This document shows positions 33,423 through 42,235 of a stretch of 64,000 nt of DNA, in pieces. The position numbers were made by a program, and so were the translations under genes. A model generated the notes under the pieces. That model ran no database searches and was not told the origin of the DNA. It was given only the letters and a program-made list of their open reading frames with translations. Positions within the stretch are counted from its first letter, which is position 1; every line of letters starts with the position of its first letter. The stretch is taken from positions 62,001-126,000 of the forward strand of contig JADJXO010000006.1 in the NCBI GenBank assembly GCA_016715825.1, in the 5' to 3' direction. The DNA comes from Nitrospira sp. GTDB lineage: Bacteria; Nitrospirota; Nitrospiria; Nitrospirales; Nitrospiraceae.

Positions 33423-34265
33423 ATGGGATTAAAAGTGTATCGTCCAACATCTGCAGGTCGTCGAGGTATGACGGCTGTGGTGTCTAAGGATCTCACGAAG
33501 AAGAAGCCTGAGAAGTCATTAACTTCATTCCATTTGCGGAGTGGTGGCCGGAACAATAATGGGCGGGTAACAGTCCGGTTTCGTGGGGGTGGGCATAAGC
33601 GACTATATCGTGTGATTGATTTTCGTCGGGACAAGGTTGGTGTGCCTGCGAAGGTTGCAGCGATCGAATATGATCCGAATCGATCTGCAAGGATTGCGTT
33701 GCTGAAATATCGCGATGGGGAGAAACGATATATCTTGGCTCCCGTGGGTCTTAATCTGAATGATGAGGTTCAATCCGGTTCGCAGGCAGAGATTCGACCT
33801 GGGAATGCGCTTCCATTGAGCAACATGCCTCTTGGCACGACGATCCATAATTTGGAAATGAAGGCCGGCAAGGGTGGGCAGTTGATCCGAAGTGCCGGTG
33901 GCTTCGCACAGGTTATGGGGCGTGATGGGGATTATGTGCAGGTTCGCCTAAAGTCCGGTGAAATGCGCCGGATTTTGGGTGTCTGCATGGCCACCGTTGG
34001 GCAAGTGGGAAACGTTGATCATGAGAATATTAGCGTTGGGAAAGCGGGACGCAGTCGATGGAAGGGGAAGAGGCCGCACGTTCGTGGTGTGGTCATGAAC
34101 CCGGTTGATCACCCGCACGGTGGTGGAGAAGGTAAGTCGGGGCAGGGGAATCCTCATCCTGTTTCCCCCTGGGGTCTTCCAACAAAAGGCTACAAGACCA
34201 GGCAGAATAAAAAGACTGAAAAGTTTATCATCGCTCGACGAAAGTCAGGGGTGCGCAATGCCTAG
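33423..34265 (+). CDS. rplB: Ribosomal protein L2
   Basis: A 280-residue protein needed for subunit association and peptidyl transfer. It contains GGGHKRLYRVIDFRRDK and the conserved VDHPHGGGEGKSG loop with the histidine near the active centre. Its end overlaps rpsS by eight bases. Confidence 0.97.
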   Translation: MGLKVYRPTSAGRRGMTAVVSKDLTKKKPEKSLTSFHLRSGGRNNNGRVTVRFRGGGHKRLYRVIDFRRDKVGVPAKVAAIEYDPNRSARIALLKYRDGEKRYILAPVGLNLNDEVQSGSQAEIRPGNALPLSNMPLGTTIHNLEMKAGKGGQLIRSAGGFAQVMGRDGDYVQVRLKSGEMRRILGVCMATVGQVGNVDHENISVGKAGRSRWKGKRPHVRGVVMNPVDHPHGGGEGKSGQGNPHPVSPWGLPTKGYKTRQNKKTEKFIIARRKSGVRNA

Positions 34266-34545
34266 ATCGGTAAGTAAAGGAGCGTTTATCGACGATCATT
34301 TGCTGAAGAAAGTTGAGCAGATGAATCAGGTAAAAGATCGTAAGCTGATTAAGACCTGGTCGCGTCGTTCGACGGTTGTGCCTGATATGATCGGTCATAC
34401 CTTTGCCGTTCACAATGGGAAGAAGTTTATTCCCGTGTTTGTAACGGAAAACATGGTTGGTCACAAGCTTGGTGAATTTTCCCCCACGCGTTTCTTTAAA
34501 GGACATGGCCAGGCCAAAACGGAGAAGGCTGTTGCGCTGAAATAG
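34258..34545 (+). CDS. rpsS: Ribosomal protein S19
   Basis: A 95-residue 30S head protein (MPRSVSKGAFIDDHLLKKVE, then WSRRSTVVPDMIGHTFAVHN and GHKLGEFSPTRFFKGH). ATG 34258 lies inside the end of rplB; the longer open frame upstream is not S19-like. Confidence 0.97.
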   Translation: MPRSVSKGAFIDDHLLKKVEQMNQVKDRKLIKTWSRRSTVVPDMIGHTFAVHNGKKFIPVFVTENMVGHKLGEFSPTRFFKGHGQAKTEKAVALK

Positions 34546-34586
34546 AAGATTGACGGGTCTCGGTTCACCGATTACAGGGTTTGAAG

Positions 34587-34943
34587 ATGACTGAAGCACA
34601 TGCAATTTTAAGGTTTGTTCGTGTTGCGCCGCGTAAAGCAAAGCCAGTGATCGATATGATTCGTGGCAGGCAAGTACCGATGGCGTTGGCAATTTTGAAG
34701 CATACTCCGAGACATGCAGCTAGAGTTGTGGAAAAAATCGTCCGTTCTGCCGTGGCAAATGCTGAATTGAAGGAGATGGGAGATAGCGAATCCATGGTCA
34801 TCTCCAAGGCGTTTGTCAATTGTGGTCCAACCTATAAACGTGTCCGGGCTAGGTCCATGGGTCGGGCAAATGCAATTCAGAAGCGTACGAGTCATATCAC
34901 TGTTGTTGTGGCGGCGCCTGAAAATCAGAACAAGCGAAAATAG
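34587..34943 (+). CDS. rplV: Ribosomal protein L22
   Basis: A 118-residue tunnel protein (AHAILRFVRVAPRKAKPVID) with the C-terminal beta-hairpin (RARSMGRANAIQKRTSHITV). ATG 34587 is preferred; a TTG six bases upstream (34581) would add two residues. The ribosome-binding site is weak. Typical of the family in length. Confidence 0.95.
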   Translation: MTEAHAILRFVRVAPRKAKPVIDMIRGRQVPMALAILKHTPRHAARVVEKIVRSAVANAELKEMGDSESMVISKAFVNCGPTYKRVRARSMGRANAIQKRTSHITVVVAAPENQNKRK

Positions 34944-34973
34944 ACCATTCTTCTTTATTGAGGCACATAGCGC

Positions 34974-35645
34974 ATGGGGCAAAAAACACATCCTATAGGT
35001 TATCGTCTGGGTTATAACTATACGTGGAGCTCCCGTTGGTATGCGGGAAAGGACTATGCCAAGCTTCTCCATCAGGACGTCAAAATTAGAAAGATGGTCA
35101 AGGCAAGGCTTTACCATGCTGGAGTGGCGAAGATTGAGATTGAACGTTCTGGTGATCAGACTAGGGTGATCATTCATACCGCTCGCCCAGGGATCATTAT
35201 TGGTCGGAAGGGCGCAGAGGTTGATAAGTTGAAGGCGGACCTCGAGAAGCAATATGGCGGGCAGGTCTACATCACCGTAAAGGAAATAAAAAAACCTGAA
35301 CTAGATGCCCAGCTTGTCAGTGAAAATGTCGCGACCCAACTTGAGAAGCGGGTGGCATTTCGTAGAGCGATGAAGCGCAGCGTTCAGTCTGCTCTGAGGC
35401 TTGGGGCTCAAGGTATCAAGATTATGGTCGCTGGTCGGTTGGGTGGTGCTGAAATTGCGCGAACCGAGTGGTATCGAGAGGGGCGCGTTCCATTGCACAC
35501 GCTTCGTGCGGAAATTGACTATGGATTTGCTGAAGCGCATACGACGATGGGGCAGATTGGAGTGAAAACCTGGATTTATAAGGGGGAGCTCCTTCCTGTT
35601 CAGCCTATAAAAGCAGAGTCATCATTGGATCGCAGGTTTGGGTGA
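34974..35645 (+). CDS. rpsC: Ribosomal protein S3
   Basis: A 223-residue mRNA-entry protein. It begins MGQKTHPIGYRLGYNYTWSS and has a KH domain (RPGIIIGRKGAEVDKLK) and a C-terminal LGAQGIKIMVAGRLGGAEIA. Intact. Confidence 0.97.
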   Translation: MGQKTHPIGYRLGYNYTWSSRWYAGKDYAKLLHQDVKIRKMVKARLYHAGVAKIEIERSGDQTRVIIHTARPGIIIGRKGAEVDKLKADLEKQYGGQVYITVKEIKKPELDAQLVSENVATQLEKRVAFRRAMKRSVQSALRLGAQGIKIMVAGRLGGAEIARTEWYREGRVPLHTLRAEIDYGFAEAHTTMGQIGVKTWIYKGELLPVQPIKAESSLDRRFG

Positions 35646-35657
35646 GGAGATCGAATA

Positions 35658-36074
35658 GTGTTAGCGCCTAAGAAAGTTAAATTCAGAAAAATGCAAAAAG
35701 GCCGGATGACGGGCAAGGCCTACCGCGGCGGCAGAATCACTCTAGGAGAATTCGGCCTAAAGGCCTTAGAGCCAGGCTGGATCACCAGTCGTCAAATTGA
35801 AGCTGCACGTATTGCCATTACCCGGCATGTGAAACGCGGTGGACAGGTCTGGACCCGTATTTTTCCAGACAAGCCCATTACGAAAAAACCAGCAGAAACC
35901 CGAATGGGAAAAGGAAAAGGTAATCCTGAGTATTGGGTGGCTGTCGTAAAGCCTGGTCGTATTCTGTATGAGATGGATGGCGTGACCCAAGAAACTGCTC
36001 GAGAAGCGTTTCGTCTCGCGTCCCATAAGTTGCCCATAGCAACAAAATTGGTTGTACGCGGAGAATTCGGATAG
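35658..36074 (+). CDS. rplP: Ribosomal protein L16
   Basis: A 138-residue protein starting with GTG 35658 (LAPKKVKFRKMQKGRMTG after the initiator). It contains FGLKALEPGWITSRQIEAAR and TRMGKGKGNPEYWVAVVKPG. The conserved arginine that is hydroxylated in other bacteria lies in the RMGKGKG loop. Confidence 0.97.
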   Translation: MLAPKKVKFRKMQKGRMTGKAYRGGRITLGEFGLKALEPGWITSRQIEAARIAITRHVKRGGQVWTRIFPDKPITKKPAETRMGKGKGNPEYWVAVVKPGRILYEMDGVTQETAREAFRLASHKLPIATKLVVRGEFG

Positions 36075-36114
36075 GTTCTTGCGGGTGTGACCAGAAGTCA
36101 GGAGTGTTGGGTAT

Positions 36115-36330
36115 ATGGCGTTGGATGTTAAAGAGCTGAGAAATATGACGGCAGACGAACTCGCCGACAAGGAAAAGCAGCTTGTGCAAGAACTGTTCAA
36201 TCTGCGCTTTCAGTTCGGTGCTGGTCGCCTTGAAAATCCTATGCAGATTCGGAAAACCAAGCGGGATATCGCCCGGGTGAAGACAATTCTTCAGGAGGGG
36301 ATGGACCGAGCTGAAGGGCCTAAGAGGTAA
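36115..36330 (+). CDS. rpmC: Ribosomal protein L29
   Basis: A 71-residue two-helix tunnel-exit protein (KELRNMTADELADKEKQLVQ and ENPMQIRKTKRDIARVKTIL). Confidence 0.96.
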   Translation: MALDVKELRNMTADELADKEKQLVQELFNLRFQFGAGRLENPMQIRKTKRDIARVKTILQEGMDRAEGPKR

Positions 36331-36338
36331 AGGACGCT

Positions 36339-36605
36339 ATGGCTGAAGTTGTGAAGCGTCGTCATTGGTATGGCGATGTGGTTAGTAATAAGATGCAGAA
36401 GACCGTCGTTGTAGTTGTTTCACGGTCGGTCGTTCATCCGATCTACAAAAAAGTTCTCAGGCGGGTGACAAGATTGAAAGCGCATGACGAAGGTGGCATC
36501 TGTAAAGTGGGGGATCGGGTCAAGCTTGTCCAGAGCAGACCGCTAAGCAAAGAGAAAAATTGGCGTGTCGTTCAGGTCATGGAAAAGGGGCAACCGGAAA
36601 AATAG
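36339..36605 (+). CDS. rpsQ: Ribosomal protein S17
   Basis: An 88-residue OB-fold protein (YGDVVSNKMQKTVVVVVSRS, then GDRVKLVQSRPLSKEKNWRV). It follows rpmC by eight bases and closes the S10 group. Confidence 0.97.
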   Translation: MAEVVKRRHWYGDVVSNKMQKTVVVVVSRSVVHPIYKKVLRRVTRLKAHDEGGICKVGDRVKLVQSRPLSKEKNWRVVQVMEKGQPEK

Positions 36606-36656
36606 ATAAGGCTTCTCAAGAGCCTCTTTACTTGTAACACCCGTAGGAAGATCGCA

Positions 36657-37025
36657 ATGATTCAGAATTATACCTATATGGATGTCGCTGATAATTCCGG
36701 CGCGAAGCAAGCCATGTGCTTTCATGTTTTTGGCGGAACCAGGCGACGTTATGCTTCGTTGGGCGACGTTGTGGTGGTAGCTGTCAAAGAAGCTATCCCT
36801 CAGGCAAGCGTCAAGAAAGGCGATGTGAGTCGGGCAGTGATTGTTCGAACGACGAAAGAGGTTCGCCGGGAAGATGGATCGTATATCAAGTTCGATCGGA
36901 ATGCTTGCGTCCTGATCAATAAAGAGGGCGAGCCAATTGGAACACGCATTTTTGGTCCTGTTGCCCGTGAACTCCGCTGGAAAAAATTCATGAAAATCAT
37001 TTCTTTAGCACCTGAAGTTTTGTAA
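36657..37025 (+). CDS. rplN: Ribosomal protein L14
   Basis: A 122-residue protein (MIQNYTYMDVADNSGAKQAM, then GPVARELRWKKFMKIISLAP). First gene of the spc group. Confidence 0.97.
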   Translation: MIQNYTYMDVADNSGAKQAMCFHVFGGTRRRYASLGDVVVVAVKEAIPQASVKKGDVSRAVIVRTTKEVRREDGSYIKFDRNACVLINKEGEPIGTRIFGPVARELRWKKFMKIISLAPEVL

Positions 37026-37045
37026 AGAAGCGAGCGAGGAGTATC

Positions 37046-37375
37046 GTGGAAGCGCTGAGAAAAAGTAAAATTCGAAAAGGAGATACGGTCGTCGTGATTT
37101 CTGGCCGTGAGCGAGGCAAGACAGGGAAGGTCCTTTCGATTGACCTTCGTGCTGGTAAGGTGATCGTCGAGAAATTGAATATCATTAAGCGACACACAAA
37201 ACCAAATCAGAAGGTCAAGCAAGGCGGCATATTGGAGCGAGAGGCTCCTCTGCAGATCTCCAACATCATGTTTTTTTGTCCAGTGAGTCAAAAAGGTACA
37301 AGAGTCGGGATTCGAACTTTAGAAGATGGGCGACGAGTGCGCTTTAGCAAGAAATCCAACGAGACTGTGGAATAG
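37046..37375 (+). CDS. rplX: Ribosomal protein L24
   Basis: A 109-residue assembly initiator with a KOW motif (IRKGDTVVVISGRERGKTGK). GTG start 37046 with GAGGAG upstream. Confidence 0.96.
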   Translation: MEALRKSKIRKGDTVVVISGRERGKTGKVLSIDLRAGKVIVEKLNIIKRHTKPNQKVKQGGILEREAPLQISNIMFFCPVSQKGTRVGIRTLEDGRRVRFSKKSNETVE

Positions 37376-37383
37376 GTTAGGTG

Positions 37384-38031
37384 ATGGCCAAGGAACCAAA
37401 AAGTCGATCAAGTAAACCGTCGGAACGAAAGAGCGCGAAGAAAGAAGCCTCAGCTCCTCAGTTAGACCAGGGGAGCGAGGAATCCAAGTTCCGTCCAAGG
37501 CTTCGTGACATGTACGAGCAGCAGGTCGTTCCAGCGCTCATGAAAGAATTTGGGTATGGGAACGTGATGCAAGTGCCGAAGCTTGAGCGGGTGGTGTTGA
37601 ATGTTGGAATGGGCGAAGCCATTCAGAATGTCAAGCTTTTGGAGAGTGCAGTAACAGAATTAGGCATGATTACTGGTCAAAAGCCTGTGATCACGAAAGC
37701 AAAAAAGGCCATCGCTGGTTTCAAGCTAAGGCAGGGGCTGCCGATTGGTGCGAAGGTCACACTGCGTAGTCGGCGCATGTATGAATTCTTCGACCGGTTG
37801 GTCTCATTGGCACTTCCCCGTATTCGTGACTTTCGGGGAGTGTCACCGAAAGCGTTCGATGGTCGAGGTAATTACACGCTTGGATTGAAAGAACAACTTA
37901 TTTTCCCTGAAATTAAATATGACGAAGTGGCTTCAATTCATGGGATGGATATTACAGTGGTCACCTCGGCCAAGACAAATGATGAAGGCAAAGCCCTTTT
38001 GAAGCACCTCGGTATGCCGTTTCGTACGTGA
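37384..38031 (+). CDS. rplE: Ribosomal protein L5 with N-terminal extension
   Basis: A 215-residue protein of the central protuberance that binds 5S rRNA. The usual L5 starts near residue 38 (PRLRDMYEQQVVPALMKEFG). In front is an extra tail of about 37 residues, rich in Lys, Ser and Glu (SRSSKPSERKSAKKEASAPQ). The rest is normal (KLERVVLNVGMGEAIQN, GLPIGAKVTLR, RDFRGVSPKAFDGRGNY). ATG 37384 is preferred over the GTG at 37381. The extension has no stop or start that would support a later start, and the gap to rplX is only eight bases, so it appears translated. Confidence 0.93.
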   Translation: MAKEPKSRSSKPSERKSAKKEASAPQLDQGSEESKFRPRLRDMYEQQVVPALMKEFGYGNVMQVPKLERVVLNVGMGEAIQNVKLLESAVTELGMITGQKPVITKAKKAIAGFKLRQGLPIGAKVTLRSRRMYEFFDRLVSLALPRIRDFRGVSPKAFDGRGNYTLGLKEQLIFPEIKYDEVASIHGMDITVVTSAKTNDEGKALLKHLGMPFRT

Positions 38032-38076
38032 AACACGACAGAACTGTGATGGTTTTTCGGGATAGGAGGAGTGCTT

Positions 38077-38262
38077 GTGTCACGATTAGCGCTAAGAAAT
38101 AAGGCAGCCGCGAAACCAAAATTTTCCACGCGAGAGTATCATCGCTGTGGTGTGTGTGGTCGAGTGCGAGGATATCTGCGGCGTTTCCGGATGTGTCGGA
38201 TCTGTTTTCGCGTGATGACGTTGCGTGGGGAGATTCCCGGGGTTCGGAAATCGAGTTGGTAG
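38077..38262 (+). CDS. rpsN: Ribosomal protein S14, zinc-binding type
   Basis: A 61-residue form with two CxxC pairs (CGVC and CRIC). GTG 38077 lies six bases after AGGAGGA, which is why I prefer it to GTG 38071, which touches that site. It ends MTLRGEIPGVRKSSW, as usual for this short type. Confidence 0.96.
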   Translation: MSRLALRNKAAAKPKFSTREYHRCGVCGRVRGYLRRFRMCRICFRVMTLRGEIPGVRKSSW

Positions 38263-38311
38263 CAGGTACTTCCGTTCCAATGACCGTCAACAGAGAATAG
38301 AAGGGTATCGT

Positions 38312-38707
38312 ATGGTTACTGATCCAGTCGGTGATCTTCTTGTTCGTTTGAAGAATGGTGCTCAGCGTCGTTTTGAAACCGTCACCGTCCCAACCTCAAA
38401 ACTCAAACGTGCTATTTTGGAGATCTTGAGGAGGGAAGGTTATCTTGATTCGATCGACGATGAAGTGCGGGATGGTCATCCTGTTCTAAGTGTTCGGCTT
38501 CGATATGTAGGTGAGGGGCAGCCCATGATTACGGGGTTGGAGCGTATCAGCAAGCCAGGGCGTCGTGTCTATGTGGGAACTCAAGAGATTCGAAAGGTTC
38601 GTAATGGCATCGGTCTCTCAATCCTTTCCACTTCAAAGGGAATTATGACTGATCAGGAGTCGCGTAAAAATCATCTAGGGGGCGAAGTTTTGTGCTCAGT
38701 GTGGTGA
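38312..38707 (+). CDS. rpsH: Ribosomal protein S8
   Basis: A 131-residue 16S rRNA primary-binding protein (VTDPVGDLLVRLKNGAQRRF, then LGGEVLCSVW at the C-terminus). In E. coli S8 represses the spc operon. ATG 38312 agrees with the family start. Confidence 0.97.
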   Translation: MVTDPVGDLLVRLKNGAQRRFETVTVPTSKLKRAILEILRREGYLDSIDDEVRDGHPVLSVRLRYVGEGQPMITGLERISKPGRRVYVGTQEIRKVRNGIGLSILSTSKGIMTDQESRKNHLGGEVLCSVW

Positions 38708-38742
38708 GCTGGTTCACTCTCGACCGAAGGATAGAATAAGCC

Positions 38743-39279
38743 ATGTCTCGTATTGGGAAAAAGCCGATTGCCATTCCTGGTGGGGTGGAGGTCAAGGTTG
38801 CTGGGTCAACGGTTTCAGTGAAGGGACCCTTGGGTAAGCTGGATTGGTCTCTCAAGGATGGCGTGAAAGTAGCTGTGAATAATGGTCAACTCATCGTCGA
38901 TCGCGCAAGCGAAGATCGAAAGGTGAGAGCGTTGCATGGTCTCACTCGTGCTGAACTGAGCAACATGATTCAGGGGGTTACGAAGGGATACGAACGTTCT
39001 CTTGAAATTACGGGAGTTGGTTATAAGACTCAACTCCAAGGTCGGACGTTAAGCTTCAACGTTGGGTACATTAACCCGGTGATGTATCAGGTTCCGACCG
39101 GTATTGATGTGAAGGTTGATAAACAGACGCTCATTAATGTCAAAGGCGTCGATAAACGTCTCGTAGGGCAGGTTGCGGCAGATCTACGAGCCATTAAACC
39201 GCCAGATGTGTACAAGCAAAAGGGCATTCGGTACGCAGGTGAAGTCTTGCGTAAAAAAGAAGGCAAGACAGGAAAGTAG
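38743..39279 (+). CDS. rplF: Ribosomal protein L6
   Basis: A 178-residue protein (MSRIGKKPIAIPGGVEVKVA, then GYINPVMYQVPTGIDVKVDK and KPPDVYKQKGIRYAGEVLRK). Intact. Confidence 0.97.
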   Translation: MSRIGKKPIAIPGGVEVKVAGSTVSVKGPLGKLDWSLKDGVKVAVNNGQLIVDRASEDRKVRALHGLTRAELSNMIQGVTKGYERSLEITGVGYKTQLQGRTLSFNVGYINPVMYQVPTGIDVKVDKQTLINVKGVDKRLVGQVAADLRAIKPPDVYKQKGIRYAGEVLRKKEGKTGK

Positions 39280-39288
39280 GAATCACCA

Positions 39289-39653
39289 ATGAATTCAGCT
39301 AACAAGGTTCAACAGCTTGAGCGACGACGACGGAGAGTGCGAAAGTCGATTCTCGGGACAGCCGAGCGGCCACGATTGAACGTCTTTAGAAGCGCGGCGC
39401 ATATTTATGCCCAAGTTATAGACGATATTCAGGGGAAAACATTAGCCGCTGCTTCGTCCCTGGATAAAGCGCTTCGAAAATCCCTTCAGTCGACCGGTGG
39501 GGTTGAGGCGGCGAAAGCAGTCGGTAAGTTGATAGCCGACCGAGCCAAGGCCGCAAGGTCACCGCGGTAGTTTTTGACCGTGGTGGACGGATGTATCACG
39601 GCCGCATCAAAGCACTCGCGGATGCCTCTCGTGAAGGGGGATTGAAATTCTAA
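39289..39653 (+). CDS. rplR: Ribosomal protein L18 (frameshifted)
   Basis: A 5S rRNA-binding protein. The first 90 residues (ERRRRRVRKSILGTAERPRL, then VGKLIADRAKAA) are in one frame, which stops at 39570. The expected C-terminus (KVTAVVFDRGGRMYHGRIKA, LADASREGGLKF) continues in another frame up to TAA 39651-39653. The break is near 39554 and needs one extra base. The C-terminal 5S-binding part is conserved, so this is most likely an assembly error. Expected total about 121 residues. Confidence 0.93.
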
Positions 39654-39669
39654 GCTCAAGATGAAGTAT

Positions 39670-39699
39670 GAGGCTTGTACCGTGTCGAAGGTAAGCCTC
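39670..39699 (+). promoter_or_regulatory. Hairpin in the rplR-rpsE gap
   Basis: GAGGCTT (39670-39676) pairs with AAGCCTC (39693-39699) around a 16-base loop, inside the 92-base rplR-rpsE spacer, the longest gap of the spc group. No T-run follows, so it is not a classical terminator. A regulatory role is a guess. Confidence 0.3.
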
Positions 39700-39745
39700 T
39701 TAATGAAATGAATGGTCGACGAATTTAGGACTGAGGGGTAAGAGC

Positions 39746-40198
39746 GTGCGAGTCAATCCCGATGAACTGAGTCTGAAAGACAAGGTCGTTTTTATCAACC
39801 GTGTGGCAAAGGTCGTGAAGGGTGGGAAGCGTTTCAACTTCTGCGCTCTTGTGGTCGTTGGAGACGGTCACGGATGGGTGGGAATTGGGAAAGGCAAGGC
39901 TGCTGAAGTCCCCGTTGCGATTTCCAAAGCTGTCGAACAGGCCAAAAAACATCTCGTGCATGTCCCCCTCAAGGGAGGAACGATTCCACATGAAGTCCAT
40001 GGCCTCTTCGGGGCAGAGCATGTGTTGCTGAAACCTGCTGTTGATGGAACCGGGATCATCGCGGGAGGGGCTGTGCGTGCCGTTGTAGAGCTGGTCGGGG
40101 CTCACAATATCATTGCCAAAACTCTTGGGCGAGGCAATCCGTTCAATACAGTTCGCGCAACACTCGACGGTCTGACTCAAACTCAGAAACTTGGATGA
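39746..40198 (+). CDS. rpsE: Ribosomal protein S5
   Basis: A 150-residue protein (DKVVFINRVAKVVKGGKRFN, then GHGWVGIGKGKAAEVPVAIS and AHNIIAKTLGRGNPFNTVRA). GTG 39746 follows GAGGGG. The N-terminus is slightly short for the family, but the core is complete. Confidence 0.96.
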   Translation: MRVNPDELSLKDKVVFINRVAKVVKGGKRFNFCALVVVGDGHGWVGIGKGKAAEVPVAISKAVEQAKKHLVHVPLKGGTIPHEVHGLFGAEHVLLKPAVDGTGIIAGGAVRAVVELVGAHNIIAKTLGRGNPFNTVRATLDGLTQTQKLG

Positions 40199-40256
40199 TG
40201 TCCTTCGCTTCCGCCGCCAGGCCGTTGATGAAGGGCGAGAAAGGGCGACGGTTTAA

Positions 40257-40475
40257 ATGGGCGCAGCACAGTCATCTAAAGCTCCTGCAGTGAAACCTCA
40301 GCATGTGCGCGTGACGCTGAGGCGTAGTCCAATAGGTACGCCACAAGGGCATCGTCTTGTCTTGCGTGGGTTATGGCTTCGACATATTCGGCAGACGGTC
40401 GTTCGTCCTGATACTCCACAAGTGCGAGGGATGATTCATAAAGTCGGTTATCTGCTCGAGGTTGTCAGACCATGA
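40257..40475 (+). CDS. rpmD: Ribosomal protein L30
   Basis: A 72-residue protein. After a 16-residue lead the family core is visible (VRVTLRRSPIGTPQGHRLVL, then RGMIHKVGYLLEVV). Four-base overlap with rplO (ATGA). Confidence 0.94.
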   Translation: MGAAQSSKAPAVKPQHVRVTLRRSPIGTPQGHRLVLRGLWLRHIRQTVVRPDTPQVRGMIHKVGYLLEVVRP

Positions 40476-40920
40476 ATCTTCATGACTTAAGCCCTGCAAA
40501 AGGGGCGACAAAACGACGCAAACGAATCGGCCGGGGCCCCGGATCCGGTCATGGGAAAACGGCGACCAAAGGGCATAAGGGTATCCTGGCCCGTTCCGGA
40601 GGAGGGAAGCGCCCAGGGTTCGAAGGCGGACAGATGCCGTTAGTGCGGCGACTCCCAAATTTGGCTTTAGAAATCCATTTCGGGTGGACTATGCGATTGT
40701 GAATCTTGCAAAGTTTGCAGAATGGAAAAAGAACGAGACCATCACTCCGCAGGTAATGGTTGATGCTGGCTTGGTGAAGAGGAAAAACCTGCCGATCAAA
40801 ATTCTGGGGAACGGTGAGTTCAAACAGGCACTCGTCATCCAGGCCCATAAATTCAGTAAATCTGCAGAAATGAAGATCCAAGCAGCCGGAGGGCGAGTCG
40901 AGGTTATCGGCGGTGCTTGA
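40472..40920 (+). CDS. rplO: Ribosomal protein L15 (frameshifted)
   Basis: A large-subunit assembly protein. The first part (MNLHDLSPAKGATKRRKRIG, GRGPGSGHGKTATKGHKG, FEGGQMPLVRRLP) is in one frame. The second (FGFRNPFRVDYAIVNLAKFA through AAGGRVEVIGGA) is in another. The switch is at about 40659, in an A-run (CCCAAATTT), and one added A restores LPKFGFRNPF. Both halves are conserved, so it is most likely an assembly indel. The total would be about 149 residues. The end overlaps secY. Confidence 0.94.
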
Positions 40921-42193
40921 ACGGCTCGTCACCAGTTTTCAGAATATCTTTAAGATCCCCGAGCTTCGGACTCGTGTTTTGTTCACGCTCGGCATGCTGG
41001 TGGTCTACCGTGTCGGGTCTCATATACCGACGCCCGGAATCAACGGTGATGCGCTATCTGAGTTTTTGCAAAAGCAGGGTGGCGCGCTGCTGGGGTTCCT
41101 CGATATTTTTTCAGGCGGGTCGTTGTCGCGTCTGACGATCTTTGCGCTGGGCATCATGCCCTATATCAGCGCGTCGATCATACTTCAATTGCTGACGGTC
41201 GTCATTCCGCACTTGACCAAGTTAGCTAAGGAGGGTGAGCGAGGCCGAAAAAAAATTATTCAGTATACACGGTTTGGAACGATCGGCATTGCTCTGATTC
41301 AAGGGTTTGGTATTGCAGTTGGATTGGAGCAAATGAATCAAGGGGCATTCGTGCTCACTGCAGGCTGGGGATTTCGTCTTATGACGGTCATCACGCTTAC
41401 AGCTGGGACTGGTTTCCTGATGTGGTTGGGCGAGCAGATCACCGAGCGTGGGGTGGGGAACGGGATTTCGTTGATCATTTTCGCTGGGATCGTCGCGCGT
41501 CTGCCATCAGCCGTCGCCCAGACGTATAACCTTTATGAGATCGGTCAGCTCAATGCGTTCCTGCTCGTGGCTCTAGCTGTGTTGATGGTTGTGGTCGTGG
41601 CCGCGATCGTATTTTTGGAAAGCGGCCGACGAAAAATACCGGTACAGTATGCAAAGCGCGTCGTTGGGCGAAAGGTTTATGGAGGGCAGAGTACGCATAT
41701 TCCGTTGAAGATCAACACCGCAGGTGTGATTCCTCCCATATTTGCGTCGTCCATCATTGCGTTTCCTGCTACCATCGCAGGGTTTTTTGAAACGCCATGG
41801 GTCAAGGCGATTGGGGTACAACTGGCTCCCGGTTCACTACTCTATACATTGATGTATGTGGGGTTAATCATCTTTTTCTGTTTCTTCTATACGGCGGTTG
41901 TTCTGAATCCCGTCGATATGGCTGACAATATGAAAAAGTATGGAGGGTTTATCCCTGGGATTAGGCCTGGGCAGCGAACGTCTGATTATATTTACAACGT
42001 CTTGACGAAGATCACATTTGCAGGAGCCATTTATCTCGCGGTTGTCTGCGTGATTCCAGAATTCCTCATTTACAAGCTGAATGTTCCCTTTTATTTTGGT
42101 GGCACTTCGCTGCTGATTGTGATCGGTGTGGGTCTTGATACTGCTCAGCAGATTGAATCCCACATGTTAATGCGCAACTATGAGGGTTCTTAG
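40913..42193 (+). CDS. secY: Preprotein translocase subunit SecY
   Basis: A 426-residue, ten-helix channel protein. GTG 40913 overlaps the rplO end. The N-terminus (LERLVTSFQNIFKIPELRTR), plug and lateral-gate regions and the cytosolic loop (PVQYAKRVVGRKVYGGQSTH) and GFIPGIRPGQRTSDYI are present. It works with SecE (15649). Confidence 0.97.
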   Translation: MLERLVTSFQNIFKIPELRTRVLFTLGMLVVYRVGSHIPTPGINGDALSEFLQKQGGALLGFLDIFSGGSLSRLTIFALGIMPYISASIILQLLTVVIPHLTKLAKEGERGRKKIIQYTRFGTIGIALIQGFGIAVGLEQMNQGAFVLTAGWGFRLMTVITLTAGTGFLMWLGEQITERGVGNGISLIIFAGIVARLPSAVAQTYNLYEIGQLNAFLLVALAVLMVVVVAAIVFLESGRRKIPVQYAKRVVGRKVYGGQSTHIPLKINTAGVIPPIFASSIIAFPATIAGFFETPWVKAIGVQLAPGSLLYTLMYVGLIIFFCFFYTAVVLNPVDMADNMKKYGGFIPGIRPGQRTSDYIYNVLTKITFAGAIYLAVVCVIPEFLIYKLNVPFYFGGTSLLIVIGVGLDTAQQIESHMLMRNYEGS

Positions 42194-42235
42194 GAAAAGG
42201 GATGGCCCCGTTACGTGGAAGAAGTGGGTAGGCTA

